Source of the DNA: an uncultured Prevotellaceae bacterium
GTDB taxonomy: Bacteria > Bacteroidota > Bacteroidia > Bacteroidales > Muribaculaceae
Length of the DNA stretch: 64,000 nucleotides
Assembly (NCBI GenBank): GCA_905207705.1
Contig: CAJLMA010000009.1
Span: 8,264 to 72,263 of the forward strand
Direction: 5' to 3'
The notes under the pieces were generated by a model. The model was not told the origin of the DNA. It did not search any database and saw only the letters and a list, made by a program, of their open reading frames with translations. Every line of letters starts with the position of its first letter. Within the stretch, counting starts at the first letter, position 1. A program made the translations under genes and the position numbers. This document shows, in pieces, positions 16,272 to 24,558 of this stretch.

Positions 16272-17267
16272 ATGATTAAGAACAACAAGAAAATATCGCA
16301 ACGAGAGAACAGGCAGCGATCTATATTGTTTGATGTGGATGATGTGCCTTCTGGTTCACTCGAAGGCAGCAGCTACGCGGCGCAGCAAGAGCCGGCAGTT
16401 GCTGTCGAGCCGAGTCTGTCGATGCGTTTTATAAGTTTCGGAAGCGGCAGCAGCGGCAATTGTTCGTATGTAGGTACCGAGACGGCCGGTATCCTTGTGG
16501 ATGCCGGAGTGGATGTCGACAAAGTGTTTGCAACATTAGCTTTGAATGGCGTGATGCCCTCTATGATAAAAGGATTGTGCCTTACGCATGATCATGGCGA
16601 CCACATACGTTATGCTTATAAAATCTCACGCAAGTACAAGCACATACGCATATATTGTACTCCACGGGTATTGAACGGCATATTGCGCCGGCACAATATA
16701 TCACGTCGCATAAAGGATTATCACGAGCCTATATTTAAGGAAATACCGTTCACGCTCGCCGGCATGAAGATAACTGCGTTTGAAGTGTCGCACGACGGGT
16801 CGGACAATGCCGGGTTCATGCTGGAATACGGAGAAAACAAGTTTGTGCTTGCTACCGATTTAGGGTGTATTTCCGACAGGGCTGATTTTTATATGAAACA
16901 GGCCAATTACTTGATGATAGAGTCGAATTATGATGCCGGGATGCTCGACAAAGGACCATATCCCGAGTATTTGAAGAACCGTATAAGGGCTGTAAACGGC
17001 CATCTTGACAATAAAGTGGCATCAAACTTTGTTGCCGACAATTATACAAGTGAATTGAAATACATATTTTTATGCCACTTAAGTCACGATAATAACACTC
17101 CCGACATTGCCAAGCATGAAATGACATCGGCCCTTGCGGCTAAAGGTGTTACCGTAGGGAATGGTGAAGGGTCGCTTTCGGACAGGGCAAAGGATGTGCA
17201 GCTTGTAGCTTTGCCTCGCTTTGATCCGTCGCCTTGGTTTGTTTTGCGTAAAAAAGGTGTCATTTAG
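16272..17267 (+). CDS. MBL-fold metallo-hydrolase (YycJ/WalJ-like)
   Basis: A 331-residue protein. After a ~50-residue low-complexity N-terminal extension, the core begins MRFISFGSGSSGNCSYV, followed by the metal motif LTHDHGDHIRY (~97-107), HDGSDNAGF, the ligand ATDLGC and the late histidine in HLSHDNN. The HxHxDH motif and order match YycJ/WalJ-type metallo-beta-lactamase-fold nucleases. The N-terminal extension (rich in Q, E, S and A) is longer than usual and could be a disordered linker; an internal ATG in SMRFISF would give the usual length. It is coupled to the methylase upstream. Confidence 0.85.
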   Translation: MIKNNKKISQRENRQRSILFDVDDVPSGSLEGSSYAAQQEPAVAVEPSLSMRFISFGSGSSGNCSYVGTETAGILVDAGVDVDKVFATLALNGVMPSMIKGLCLTHDHGDHIRYAYKISRKYKHIRIYCTPRVLNGILRRHNISRRIKDYHEPIFKEIPFTLAGMKITAFEVSHDGSDNAGFMLEYGENKFVLATDLGCISDRADFYMKQANYLMIESNYDAGMLDKGPYPEYLKNRIRAVNGHLDNKVASNFVADNYTSELKYIFLCHLSHDNNTPDIAKHEMTSALAAKGVTVGNGEGSLSDRAKDVQLVALPRFDPSPWFVLRKKGVI

Positions 17268-17343
17268 ATGCTGCTTTAACGTTTATGAATTTAATTTATC
17301 ATTGTTTTTTATGTGAAGATAATGAATGATAGAAATTAGTTCT

Positions 17344-17428
17344 TAACTTTGCATAAAGTTTTTTCATAGGATTAGATTTTTAAGGTTTTAATCATGCCCA
17401 TGTTGTGAAATATGGGCATGATTTTTTT
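17344..17428 (+). ncRNA. Candidate small transcription unit 1 (promoter plus terminator)
   Basis: A minus-7 box TAACTTTG at 17344-17351 lies about 40 bp before a perfect 11-bp hairpin (ATCATGCCCAT 17391-17401 with ATGGGCATGAT 17412-17422) followed by seven T. The RNA would be ~70 nt and has no credible coding frame. The minus-33 element is poor, and the hairpin may simply be the terminator of the metallo-hydrolase operon. Confidence 0.35.
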
Positions 17429-17490
17429 GTAATATGATGAAATTGCTGTGGCGACTACTGTCATGCTTGAATGTTAAAGAATGTCATAAA

Positions 17491-17632
17491 TTTGAATCTA
17501 CATTAGTTTCTCACTATTTTTGTCACATATATTGTAGAGGAGTTTTGTACTCATCATCGGAGGGCTCTGAAAGAAGTGCCGGATAAGATGACTTGGGGAA
17601 ACCAGCCATCTTATCCGGTATTTTGTTTTGTT
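17491..17632 (+). ncRNA. Candidate small RNA or attenuated leader, unit 2
   Basis: A canonical promoter, TTTG 17491-17494 and TATTTTTG 17515-17522 with 20-bp spacing, predicts a start near 17529. A strong hairpin follows: CCGGATAAGATG (17579-17590) pairs with CATCTTATCCGG (17607-17618), with an inner TGG/CCA stem and GGAAA loop, then a U-rich tail TATTTTGTTTTG. The ~100-nt product also has a GAGT-TTTGT-ACTC hairpin and no plausible start codon behind its GGAGG. It ends about 100 bp before the MATE start codon, so it may be a riboswitch-like leader of that gene or an independent RNA. No Rfam family was recognised. Confidence 0.5.
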
Positions 17633-17730
17633 GGTTGCAATTGGGATTGGGGAAATAGTTAATGGCATATTTATAGTGAAAGAAAAAAACTGATTTTCCA
17701 TTGCTTGAAGTTGATTTAACTTAACATTGT

Positions 17731-19087
17731 ATGAAAGAGGAAGGTATTGACTTTGGGACATTGAAAGTGTCGGTGTTGTTCAAGAAATTGTTTTTCCCTA
17801 CATTGTTTGGGATGTTGGGTATATCGGCCATGACTGCTATTGATGGCATTTTCATAGGCCACAGTGTAGGCAGTGACGGTTAATATAGTGGTGCCTGTGC
17901 AAATGTTGCTTACCGGCATAGGTTTGATGATAGGAGCAGGCTGTTCTGTCATAGCCTCGCTGTGCCTTGCACATGGCAGGCAAAGAATGGCGCAAATAAA
18001 TGTGACGCAAGCCATGTTGGCCGTATCGGTCGTTGCATTGTTCATTACGGCATGGATGCTGTTTGACCCAGAGACTACGGCAAGGCAGCTCGGCTCGTCC
18101 GAGCATCTGTTGCCAATGGTGGTGGATTACATGGTTTGGTATGTGCCATCATGGGTTTTCATGGTGTGGACTTCGGTCGCATTGTTTGTCATACGCCTTG
18201 ACGGTGCACCCAACGTGGCTATGGCGTGCAGCCTTGTGGCGGCAATTCTTAATATAATACTCGATTGGTTGTTTATGTTCCCGTTTGGTTGGGGTGTAAT
18301 GGGAGCAGCGTTCGCAACGTCGATAAGCACGGCTGCAGGTGGCGTTGTAGCCATCGTGTACCTGCTTTTCAAAGCACATCACCTGCGTTTGATCTCGTTG
18401 AGAATGTCGACAAGGGATGTAAGGCTGTGTTTGAAGAATGTGTTCAACCAGTGTCGCATAGGTTCGTCGGCATTGCTGGGTGAAGCCACGATGGCCGTGC
18501 TGATGTTTATGGGGAATCAAGTATTCATGCGTTATCTTGGTGATGATGGGGTCGGAGCATTTGGAATTGCATGTTATTATACGCCATTTGTTTTCATGGT
18601 GGGTAATGCCATTGCGCAATCGGCTCAACCGATCATAAGTTACAACTTGGGGCTTGGCCTAAGATTGCGCATGAGGGAAGCTGAAAAGACCGCGCTTGTC
18701 ACGGCCATTATTTGTGGCTTGATAGTCACGTCTTTGTTTGTCGGCGTGCCGGCATGGCTCGTAGGCTTATTTGTCGACTTGCAAAATGGAGCTGCAATAA
18801 TTGCAGTAAATGGGTTTCCATACTTTGCGATAGGTTTTGTAGGGTTCATATTCAACATTACGGCAATTGGTTATTTCCAGAGTGTCGAGCGCATACGTCC
18901 TGCCACAACATTTGCATTGATGAGAGGTATCTTGATTTTGATTCCAAGTTTCGTGCTTATGCCACAATGGCTTGATGCAAAAGGTATTTGGTTGGCTATG
19001 CCTGTGGCCGAAATCGTGACGGCAGTTACCATAATGTGCTTTTATAAATGGAATCGAATCCATGATGTAACTGTTCGCATGATGTGA
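17731..19087 (+). pseudogene. MATE-family efflux transporter, frameshifted near codon 50
   Basis: From ATG 17731 the protein reads through LFFPTLFGMLGISAMTAIDGIFIGH and VGSDG, then meets TAA at 17881-17883. The MATE sequence resumes in another frame at about 17873 as VNIVVPVQMLLTGIGLMIGAG and continues without a break to 19087. In relatives VGSDG is followed by a few residues such as IAAVNI, so a short deletion (about 11 bp) seems to have removed two or three codons and shifted the frame. The downstream frame alone (from GTG 17873, 404 residues) lacks the first helix, so it is probably non-functional unless frameshifting occurs. An assembly error cannot be excluded. Confidence 0.8.
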
Positions 19088-19123
19088 TGAACGTATGAAT
19101 CGGCGGCATGAGCTGATACTGCT

Positions 19124-19639
19124 TTACTTGTCGATGCCGTTTCGAGAAAGCACGCCCGATGTGTAGTAATGTTTTATTTCTTTCATTTCGGTCACAAGGT
19201 CGGCCATGTCTATAAGTTCTTGTGGGGCATATCGGCCGGTAATTACTATTTCGGTTTCGGGACGTTTGTGCTCCAGTAGTTCCAGCACTTCTTCAACGGT
19301 CAGCAGTTTCAAGTGGATTGCTATGGTGAGTTCATCCAAGATAATGATGTCGTATTTGCCCGAAACCATAACCTGCTTGCATTTTTCCAAGCCTTCGTGA
19401 GCTTTTGCCACATCCTCGTTTGTTGCGTCCCTTAGCAACATGCATCCGTTGCCAAATTGTTCTATGGTGATTTTGTCGGTCATGTCGGCCAGATGTGTTT
19501 CATTGTATTTCATGCTTTTGACAAATTGACCGACATATACCGTCTTGCCGGCGCAAATTGCCCTCACGGCCAAGCCGAAAGCCGCCGTGGTTTTGCCTTT
19601 GCCATTTCCGGTATAGATGTGGATGAAACCTTTATCCAT
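19124..19639 (-). CDS. cobO: Cob(I)alamin / cob(I)yrinic acid a,c-diamide adenosyltransferase
   Basis: Transfers the adenosyl group of ATP to reduced corrinoids. The 171-residue protein has the CobA/BtuR P-loop YTGNGKGKTTAAFG (~9-22), DIIILDELTIA (~96) and VITGRYAPQELID (~131), at the family length. It follows the PP-loop ATPase gene by 15 bp on the same strand, sharing its promoter. No cobalamin riboswitch lies upstream of the pair; the leader is only ~8 nt. It could serve salvage or de novo B12 synthesis. Confidence 0.93.
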   Translation of the reverse strand: MDKGFIHIYTGNGKGKTTAAFGLAVRAICAGKTVYVGQFVKSMKYNETHLADMTDKITIEQFGNGCMLLRDATNEDVAKAHEGLEKCKQVMVSGKYDIIILDELTIAIHLKLLTVEEVLELLEHKRPETEIVITGRYAPQELIDMADLVTEMKEIKHYYTSGVLSRNGIDK

Positions 19640-19654
19640 GTGATTATATTAATT

Positions 19655-20356
19655 TTATTCTATGTTCGCAAACCAATAGGTGAATGTCTTGGTCGAGCCG
19701 TCATCGAGCCGTATGTCGTGGCTCTCGGCAAAAGGTTCGCCAAGAGAGAACATGACCGGGTGCTTGAAGATTGGCCCGTCGTGGCAGATGGTGTGGTACT
19801 CTCCATTTTCTCCGTTCGGATCACAGTTGGCTGGAAGTGCCTTTATAAATTCGAGGGTTAATTGCTTCCCAACGGCATCGCGTCCCAATCCGTCGGCCAT
19901 TGTGGTCACTATTGTAGCTTTTAGCCCCGATTTAAGGTAGTCGTTTATTACCTCGTCCGAGCTTTTGTCCCATAAAGGTTCGACTACTTCAATGCCGAGC
20001 GGCAGGAGATGTCGTTCACGATAGGCGCGGACGTCGTGCAGGAAAATGTCTCCAAATATGAAATGAGTGACTCCCAAGGCCTTGAAATGCCTTGCAGCCT
20101 GTTCCATTGCTGTCGAATAATCATCGGCATTCCCTTTTGGCTTGAGATTGACGACATGTAGCGGAATTCCGATTGCTTGAGCTTGTCGCTCAAGCAGGTG
20201 TACGGGGATATCGTGCATCGTTGAACGATGTGATTTACTATTGACAGTCGTCAATAATGCGACAATTTCATATTTCCCAGATTGCATTGCTCGGAGCAGG
20301 GCATGAGCCGAGTCTTTACCTCCGCTCCAGTTGAATACAGCTTTTATTTTGTCCAT
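19655..20356 (-). CDS. PP-loop ATPase, diphthine-ammonia-ligase (Dph6) family
   Basis: I chose ATG 20356 (MDKIKAVFNWSGGKDSAHALL); the promoter predicts a start only 8 nt upstream, which rules out the longer frame to 20434. The 233-residue protein has the ATP pyrophosphatase motif SGGKDS at ~10-15 and the family block GVTHFIFGDIFLHDVRAYRERH (within ~98-119). Eukaryotic Dph6 amidates diphthine on EF2, but bacteria lack diphthamide, so the substrate here must differ. Co-transcription with cobalamin adenosyltransferase hints at a corrinoid-related amidation or adenylation step; this is inference. Confidence 0.82.
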   Translation of the reverse strand: MDKIKAVFNWSGGKDSAHALLRAMQSGKYEIVALLTTVNSKSHRSTMHDIPVHLLERQAQAIGIPLHVVNLKPKGNADDYSTAMEQAARHFKALGVTHFIFGDIFLHDVRAYRERHLLPLGIEVVEPLWDKSSDEVINDYLKSGLKATIVTTMADGLGRDAVGKQLTLEFIKALPANCDPNGENGEYHTICHDGPIFKHPVMFSLGEPFAESHDIRLDDGSTKTFTYWFANIE

Positions 20357-20370
20357 TGTGGAATTTTTTA

Positions 20371-20401
20371 CAAAGATATTGTTAAGTTTTTTAATGACAA
20401 A
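20371..20401 (-). promoter_or_regulatory. Promoter of the PP-loop ATPase/cobO operon
   Basis: Minus strand TATCTTTG (complement of 20371-20378) with TTTG (complement of 20398-20401) 19 bp upstream. The predicted start is ~8 nt before the ATG, so the mRNA is nearly leaderless. Confidence 0.65.
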
Positions 20402-20536
20402 GCGTGCATTAGGGGCATTGGTCCTAAGTGCCATAGGGAAATTTAGCAGTAATGACAGAGACGGTTTTGCGGAAAATTTGTAAGTTTGTGGGAAGCAAAT
20501 TCATATTGGATAAGAACAATTAAAAATATACACGAA

Positions 20537-22321
20537 ATGAGTAAAAAGACAGTTGAAAATCTTAAAGCATTGCGTGAGGAGATGCGCCGGCTCAAAGTGG
20601 ATGCCGTTATAATTCCCGGAACCGATCCTCATCAAAGTGAATATATAAGTGACCATTGGAAATTAAGGGATTGGGTCACCGGATTTACCGGTAGTAACGG
20701 GACGGCTGTCGTAACTCAAGAGAAAGCCGGATTGTGGACCGACTCGCGTTATTTCCTCCAAGCCGGATTGCAACTTGAAGATTCTGGTGTCGACCTTCAT
20801 AAGGAAGATATTCCCGGAGAGGCTACCATTAATGAATGGTTGCAGGAAGAAATGCCCGATGGAGGCGTGCTCGCTGTCGATGGATACCTATTCTCTATAT
20901 TGAAGGCCAATGAGTTGGAGGAAATGTGCGGCAGGAATGGTTTCAGGTTTGCTTCTGATTTTGCCATCGCCGACCGTGTGTGGATTGAGAACAGACCGCA
21001 ACGTCCTATGGGCAAGATATATGTGCATGAAGAGAAATATGCAGGTGAAAGCGCGTCAAGCAAGATTGCAAGAGTACTTGCCGAAGTTGAAAAGCTTGGG
21101 GCAGAATCGATATTCATCCCAGCCCTTGACGAGATAGCATGGACACTGAATTTGCGTGGAGAAGATGTCAAGTTTACGCCTGTATTTGTTTCCTACCTAT
21201 ATTTGTCGGATGACAAGAAAGTGTTGTTCATAGACCAAGAAAAGGTGGATGCCGATGTTGTAAAATACTTGGATGACAATGGCGTCAAAGTTGCGGCTTA
21301 TGATGCTGTGAAAGAATATCTCGGGAAGATAAGCACGCATGAGACAATTTTGCTCGACCCTACGCAGGTGAGCGACACGTTGGGACGTGCGCTTGAATGC
21401 ATGAAGGTGTATTCAAAGTCGCCTGTAGCGATGTTGAAGGCTTGCAAGAATGAAACGCAGATAGAAGGTACTCGCAAAGCAATGGAGCGCGACGGCGCGG
21501 CACTTGTGCGCCTGTTCATGTGGCTTGAAAAGAATGCAGGGACAAAGAAATACACCGAACTTGACGTATGGGAAAAAGGAAAGGAATTCAGAGGCATGAG
21601 TGATTTATATCGCGGTGACAGCTTCGGCATGATTGCCGGCTACAAGGAACATGGAGCGATTGTGCACTACTCGGCCAGCAAAGAGAGCGCGTCGATGCTC
21701 GATGCCGACGGATTGCTGCTTATCGACAGCGGAGCGCAGTATCTTGACGGAACTACCGATATTACTCGGACCGTATCGCTCGGGAATCCTACAGCCGATG
21801 AAATTCACGATTATACTCTCGTATTGAAAGGCCATTTGGCAATCGCCCGTGCAAAGTTCCCGGCAGGGACTCGTGGCAGCCAGCTCGACGCATTGGCTCG
21901 CATATATCTTTGGGAAGAGGGCATGAGCTATTTGCATGGTACAGGACATGGCGTGGGGCATTTCCTCGGCGTGCATGAAGGCCCACAAAACATAAGACTC
22001 AATGAAAATCCGACACCGCTTTTGCCGGGAATGATTACGAGCGACGAGCCCGGAGTGTACAAGGCAGGCCGTTACGGGATACGCACTGAAAACCTTGTGT
22101 TGACAGTTGATGGAGGACATAGCGACGAGTTTGGCGATTTCTACAAGTTTGAAGTGCTTACATTATTCCCTTATGACAGTTCTTTGATAGATAAAAGTAT
22201 GTTGACTCCTCAAGAAATTGTTCAAGTTAACAATTATCATGAAGAAGTATATGAGAGACTTTCACCGTACTTGAACGAAGAGGAAAAATGCTGGCTTGCA
22301 GAAAAAACGAAAGAATTGTAA
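20537..22321 (+). CDS. pepP: Xaa-Pro aminopeptidase (M24B, aminopeptidase P)
   Basis: Removes N-terminal residues that precede proline. I chose ATG 20537 (MSKKTVENLKALREEM), giving 594 residues in the three-domain form common in Bacteroidetes and eukaryotes: two creatinase-like N-domains (~1-300) and a C-terminal M24 domain. The metal-binding residues are visible in LIDSGAQYLDGTTDITRT (two aspartates), HGTGHGVGHFLGVHEG (histidine), TSDEPGVY and GIRTENLVL (glutamates). No signal peptide, so cytosolic. A minus-7 box TAAGTTTG lies at 20481-20488. The gene for a gamma-carbonic-anhydrase-like protein starts 25 bp after the stop. Confidence 0.95.
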   Translation: MSKKTVENLKALREEMRRLKVDAVIIPGTDPHQSEYISDHWKLRDWVTGFTGSNGTAVVTQEKAGLWTDSRYFLQAGLQLEDSGVDLHKEDIPGEATINEWLQEEMPDGGVLAVDGYLFSILKANELEEMCGRNGFRFASDFAIADRVWIENRPQRPMGKIYVHEEKYAGESASSKIARVLAEVEKLGAESIFIPALDEIAWTLNLRGEDVKFTPVFVSYLYLSDDKKVLFIDQEKVDADVVKYLDDNGVKVAAYDAVKEYLGKISTHETILLDPTQVSDTLGRALECMKVYSKSPVAMLKACKNETQIEGTRKAMERDGAALVRLFMWLEKNAGTKKYTELDVWEKGKEFRGMSDLYRGDSFGMIAGYKEHGAIVHYSASKESASMLDADGLLLIDSGAQYLDGTTDITRTVSLGNPTADEIHDYTLVLKGHLAIARAKFPAGTRGSQLDALARIYLWEEGMSYLHGTGHGVGHFLGVHEGPQNIRLNENPTPLLPGMITSDEPGVYKAGRYGIRTENLVLTVDGGHSDEFGDFYKFEVLTLFPYDSSLIDKSMLTPQEIVQVNNYHEEVYERLSPYLNEEEKCWLAEKTKEL

Positions 22322-22346
22322 ACAATTAAAACCAGAAAAATAAGAT

Positions 22347-22886
22347 ATGGCATTGATAAAAAGCGTCAGAGGATATACTCCGAAGATAGGCAAAGATTGT
22401 TTCCTTGCTGATAATGCTACCATAGTGGGCGACGTGACTATGGGCGACGGGTGCAGCATTTGGTTTAACGCAGTGCTGCGTGGTGATGTGAATACGATAA
22501 AGATAGGAGACCGCGTGAACATTCAAGACGGGTCGGTGTTGCATACATTATATGAGAAGTCGACAATCGAGATAGGCAATGACGTGTCGATAGGGCATAA
22601 TGTCACCATTCACGGGGCAAAAGTGCATGATTTTGCTTTGATAGGGATGGGCAGCATACTGCTTGACCATGCCGAAGTGGGAGAAGGTGCCATTGTTGCA
22701 GCCGGCAGCGTGGTGACAGGAAAAACCAAAATCGGCCCTAATGAACTGTGGGGCGGTGTGCCTGCCAAATTCATCAAGATGGTTGATCCGGCACAAAGCA
22801 AGGAAATTAACGTAAAGATTGCTCGTAATTACTTAATGTATAGCAAGTGGTATGAGCAAGATGATGAAACTGCCACTGTAGAATAG
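22347..22886 (+). CDS. Gamma-carbonic-anhydrase-family (YrdA-like) hexapeptide protein
   Basis: A 179-residue left-handed beta-helix protein built of hexapeptide repeats (IVGDVTMGDGCSIWFNAVLRGD, IEIGNDVSIGHNVTIHG, VGEGAIVAAGS). Metal-ligand histidines are in GHNVTIHG (~88-95) and the later LLDHAEVG, as in Cam/YrdA trimers, and the RGD and Q residues of the core are kept. Many family members have no proven anhydrase activity, so catalysis is uncertain. It follows pepP closely and ends in a hairpin terminator. Confidence 0.9.
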   Translation: MALIKSVRGYTPKIGKDCFLADNATIVGDVTMGDGCSIWFNAVLRGDVNTIKIGDRVNIQDGSVLHTLYEKSTIEIGNDVSIGHNVTIHGAKVHDFALIGMGSILLDHAEVGEGAIVAAGSVVTGKTKIGPNELWGGVPAKFIKMVDPAQSKEINVKIARNYLMYSKWYEQDDETATVE

Positions 22887-22911
22887 GTATTGTGGTACGG
22901 AATTGAAGGTA

Positions 22912-22946
22912 ATGGCTGCTTGGCATTTGTCGGGCAGCCATCTTTT
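22912..22946 (+). terminator. Terminator after the YrdA-like gene
   Basis: ATGGCTGC (22912-22919) pairs with GCAGCCAT (22934-22941), 14-nt loop, then CTTTT. Confidence 0.75.
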
Positions 22947-22951
22947 ATGTT

Positions 22952-23887
22952 TCAACGGTGTGGATGGGGAAAATTCCCCAGTCTTGGCATCGGAGCTCCC
23001 GGTCGCGGCATCATAGGTCCCGGGATGCCGTTCCATGACGGCGAGTAGTCGGGTGCTACTATTGATTGAATTATTTCATATATTAGCCCTCCAACGTCGA
23101 TTCCTATCTTAGTGCCGTTAATGTCGATTGTCGGTATTAATATAGGGCGAGTAATCCATTTTTTGCTGAAAGGGTCATAGTATCGGTTGGCTCCGACTTC
23201 GAGATTGAATTTGTCGCTTACTACTATCGACATGCTTCCACCGTAGCTTGTGCTTGGCATAAACGGCATCGCCGACATTGAGTGGTATATGTTTCCTGTT
23301 GAATAATTCCCGAAAACGTTGAATGAAAGGCGGTCGGTGAGACGATAGGAGAGCTGTCCCGAGAAATTGAAGTCATTGTATAAATTGTTGTCGAGATGAA
23401 ATTTTGAACCTGTTATCGAGCCTGTGAAATTGAATCGGCCGAAGTCTTGCGTTACAGAAAATGAGCTTGAGGCTATGTTGCCCATTCCGGGGAATATGTT
23501 GTAAGAACTTGAACCGAAAATAGCGCCGTTATCCCACATGTGTATGATGCCGGCAGCATTGCTGGATGAAAGGTTGAAATTATTGGAGAAATTAAAGTCC
23601 TTGCCGGTGGGTTGCGGAGTGCCACTGAATCGATAACGGCTTGTTACGGCACTTCTCAAGCCGATAGAGTCATTTGCCGCAACATTATTTGTCTGCGGCA
23701 GCTTGATTTCTGGCATGGCGAGGGTGTAAGGTTGCCGGGAATAGGTTCCGTTGTGTAATTGCAATGCCGGCGGCGATTGCAGAATTTTGTCGGATGCAAA
23801 TCTTACGGCATCTTGTGCTGCGGCTTGAAGCGACATTATCAATGGAACGCAGCATGATATTAATATTTTGCCTCGGATTTTCATCAT
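22952..23887 (-). CDS. Conserved hypothetical exported protein, beta-rich
   Basis: I do not recognise a named family. The 311-residue protein starts with a signal peptide (ISCCVPLIMSLQAAAQ, cut near 25). Residues ~90-240 alternate aromatic and polar residues in strand-like units (NFSNNFNLSSS, RFNFTGSITGSKFHLD, FNFSGQLSYRLTDRLSFNVFGNY, FNLEVGANRYYD), which suggests a small outer-membrane beta barrel or surface beta sheet. The end is proline- and methionine-rich (GPMMPRPGAPMPRLG). It has its own promoter with a ~7-nt leader. Confidence 0.6.
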   Translation of the reverse strand: MMKIRGKILISCCVPLIMSLQAAAQDAVRFASDKILQSPPALQLHNGTYSRQPYTLAMPEIKLPQTNNVAANDSIGLRSAVTSRYRFSGTPQPTGKDFNFSNNFNLSSSNAAGIIHMWDNGAIFGSSSYNIFPGMGNIASSSFSVTQDFGRFNFTGSITGSKFHLDNNLYNDFNFSGQLSYRLTDRLSFNVFGNYSTGNIYHSMSAMPFMPSTSYGGSMSIVVSDKFNLEVGANRYYDPFSKKWITRPILIPTIDINGTKIGIDVGGLIYEIIQSIVAPDYSPSWNGIPGPMMPRPGAPMPRLGNFPHPHR

Positions 23888-23900
23888 TCAATTATTTATC

Positions 23901-23931
23901 CAAATGTAAACATATTCGATATGCCAGACAA
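23901..23931 (-). promoter_or_regulatory. Promoter of the exported beta-rich protein
   Basis: Minus strand TACATTTG (complement of 23901-23908), TTG (complement of 23929-23931), 20-bp spacing. The segment 23932-24019 shows nothing further. Confidence 0.55.
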
Positions 23932-24019
23932 CTGTAATGAGTCATGTTTAACAACAATTATGAAAGTGGAGTATTTGGCAACCTGGTGATTTTATTGTTG
24001 TATATAGTTTGGTTTACTG

Positions 24020-24283
24020 TTGCGTGTATGGATGAAAATATGTAATTTTGCAGTCGGTTTTATGCGCATCATGATTCAGATGCGAGAATATTCAATGAAA
24101 TCACGCTAACAGAGAGGAGGTTGTAGAATATTTCCCAGTAAATAATAATTTACGTCATATAAAATATCTCATCAACGCAAGGCTTTTTGCCACAAGCCTT
24201 GTTGAGTGTGTGGCATGATATGCCGCAATACTTAGTGGCAGTGATTTCATATAACAATAATTGAAAATTAAAATTTTAAAACA
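24020..24283 (+). promoter_or_regulatory. rpsU promoter and ~225-nt structured leader
   Basis: TTG 24020-24022 and TAATTTTG 24043-24050 (20 bp apart) place the start near 24057. The leader contains a 15-codon frame beginning MRIMIQMREY (24062-24109), then a perfect anti-Shine-Dalgarno complement AGGAGGT (24115-24121) with no suitable start codon after it. Two hairpins follow: CAAC-GC-AAGGCTT/AAGCCTTGTTG (24173-24204) and TGTGGCAT/ATGCCGCA (24209-24227). The rpsU start itself has no Shine-Dalgarno. Autoregulation by bS21 is plausible but unproven. Confidence 0.5.
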
Positions 24284-24475
24284 ATGATTATAGTACAAGT
24301 AAAAGAAGGCGAGAATATTGAAAGAGCGTTGAAGAAATTCAAAAGAAAATTTGAAAAAACAGGTATCGTGAAAGAATTGCGTTCACGTCAAGCTTTTGAA
24401 AAGCCTTCGGTGACAAAGCGTAAAAGACTCATGAAGGCTATCTACGTTCAACAAATGCATCGTGATGAAGATTGA
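24284..24475 (+). CDS. rpsU: Small ribosomal subunit protein bS21
   Basis: A 63-residue basic protein (MIIVQVKEGENIERALKKF, then KFEKTGIVKELRSRQAFEKPS), the full bS21 length and pattern. In Bacteroidetes ribosomes bS21 sits near the 3' end of 16S rRNA and helps to hide the anti-Shine-Dalgarno. It is a single-gene unit with a long leader and a very strong terminator 20 bp downstream. Confidence 0.97.
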   Translation: MIIVQVKEGENIERALKKFKRKFEKTGIVKELRSRQAFEKPSVTKRKRLMKAIYVQQMHRDED

Positions 24476-24497
24476 TTAATTCAATTATTAGATAAAA

Positions 24498-24542
24498 AAC
24501 GACGCGAGGACAATGAGAAAATCGTCCTCGCGTCGTTTTTTT
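24498..24542 (+). terminator. Terminator after rpsU
   Basis: AACGACGCGAGGAC (24498-24511) pairs with GTCCTCGCGTCGTT (24523-24536), followed by a run of T. Confidence 0.93.
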
Positions 24543-24558
24543 GTTAAAATTCATTGTG

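Noticed and set aside
20357..20420. Cobalamin riboswitch for the cobO operon
   Set aside because: The promoter lies within 45 bp of the start codon, leaving no room for the element.
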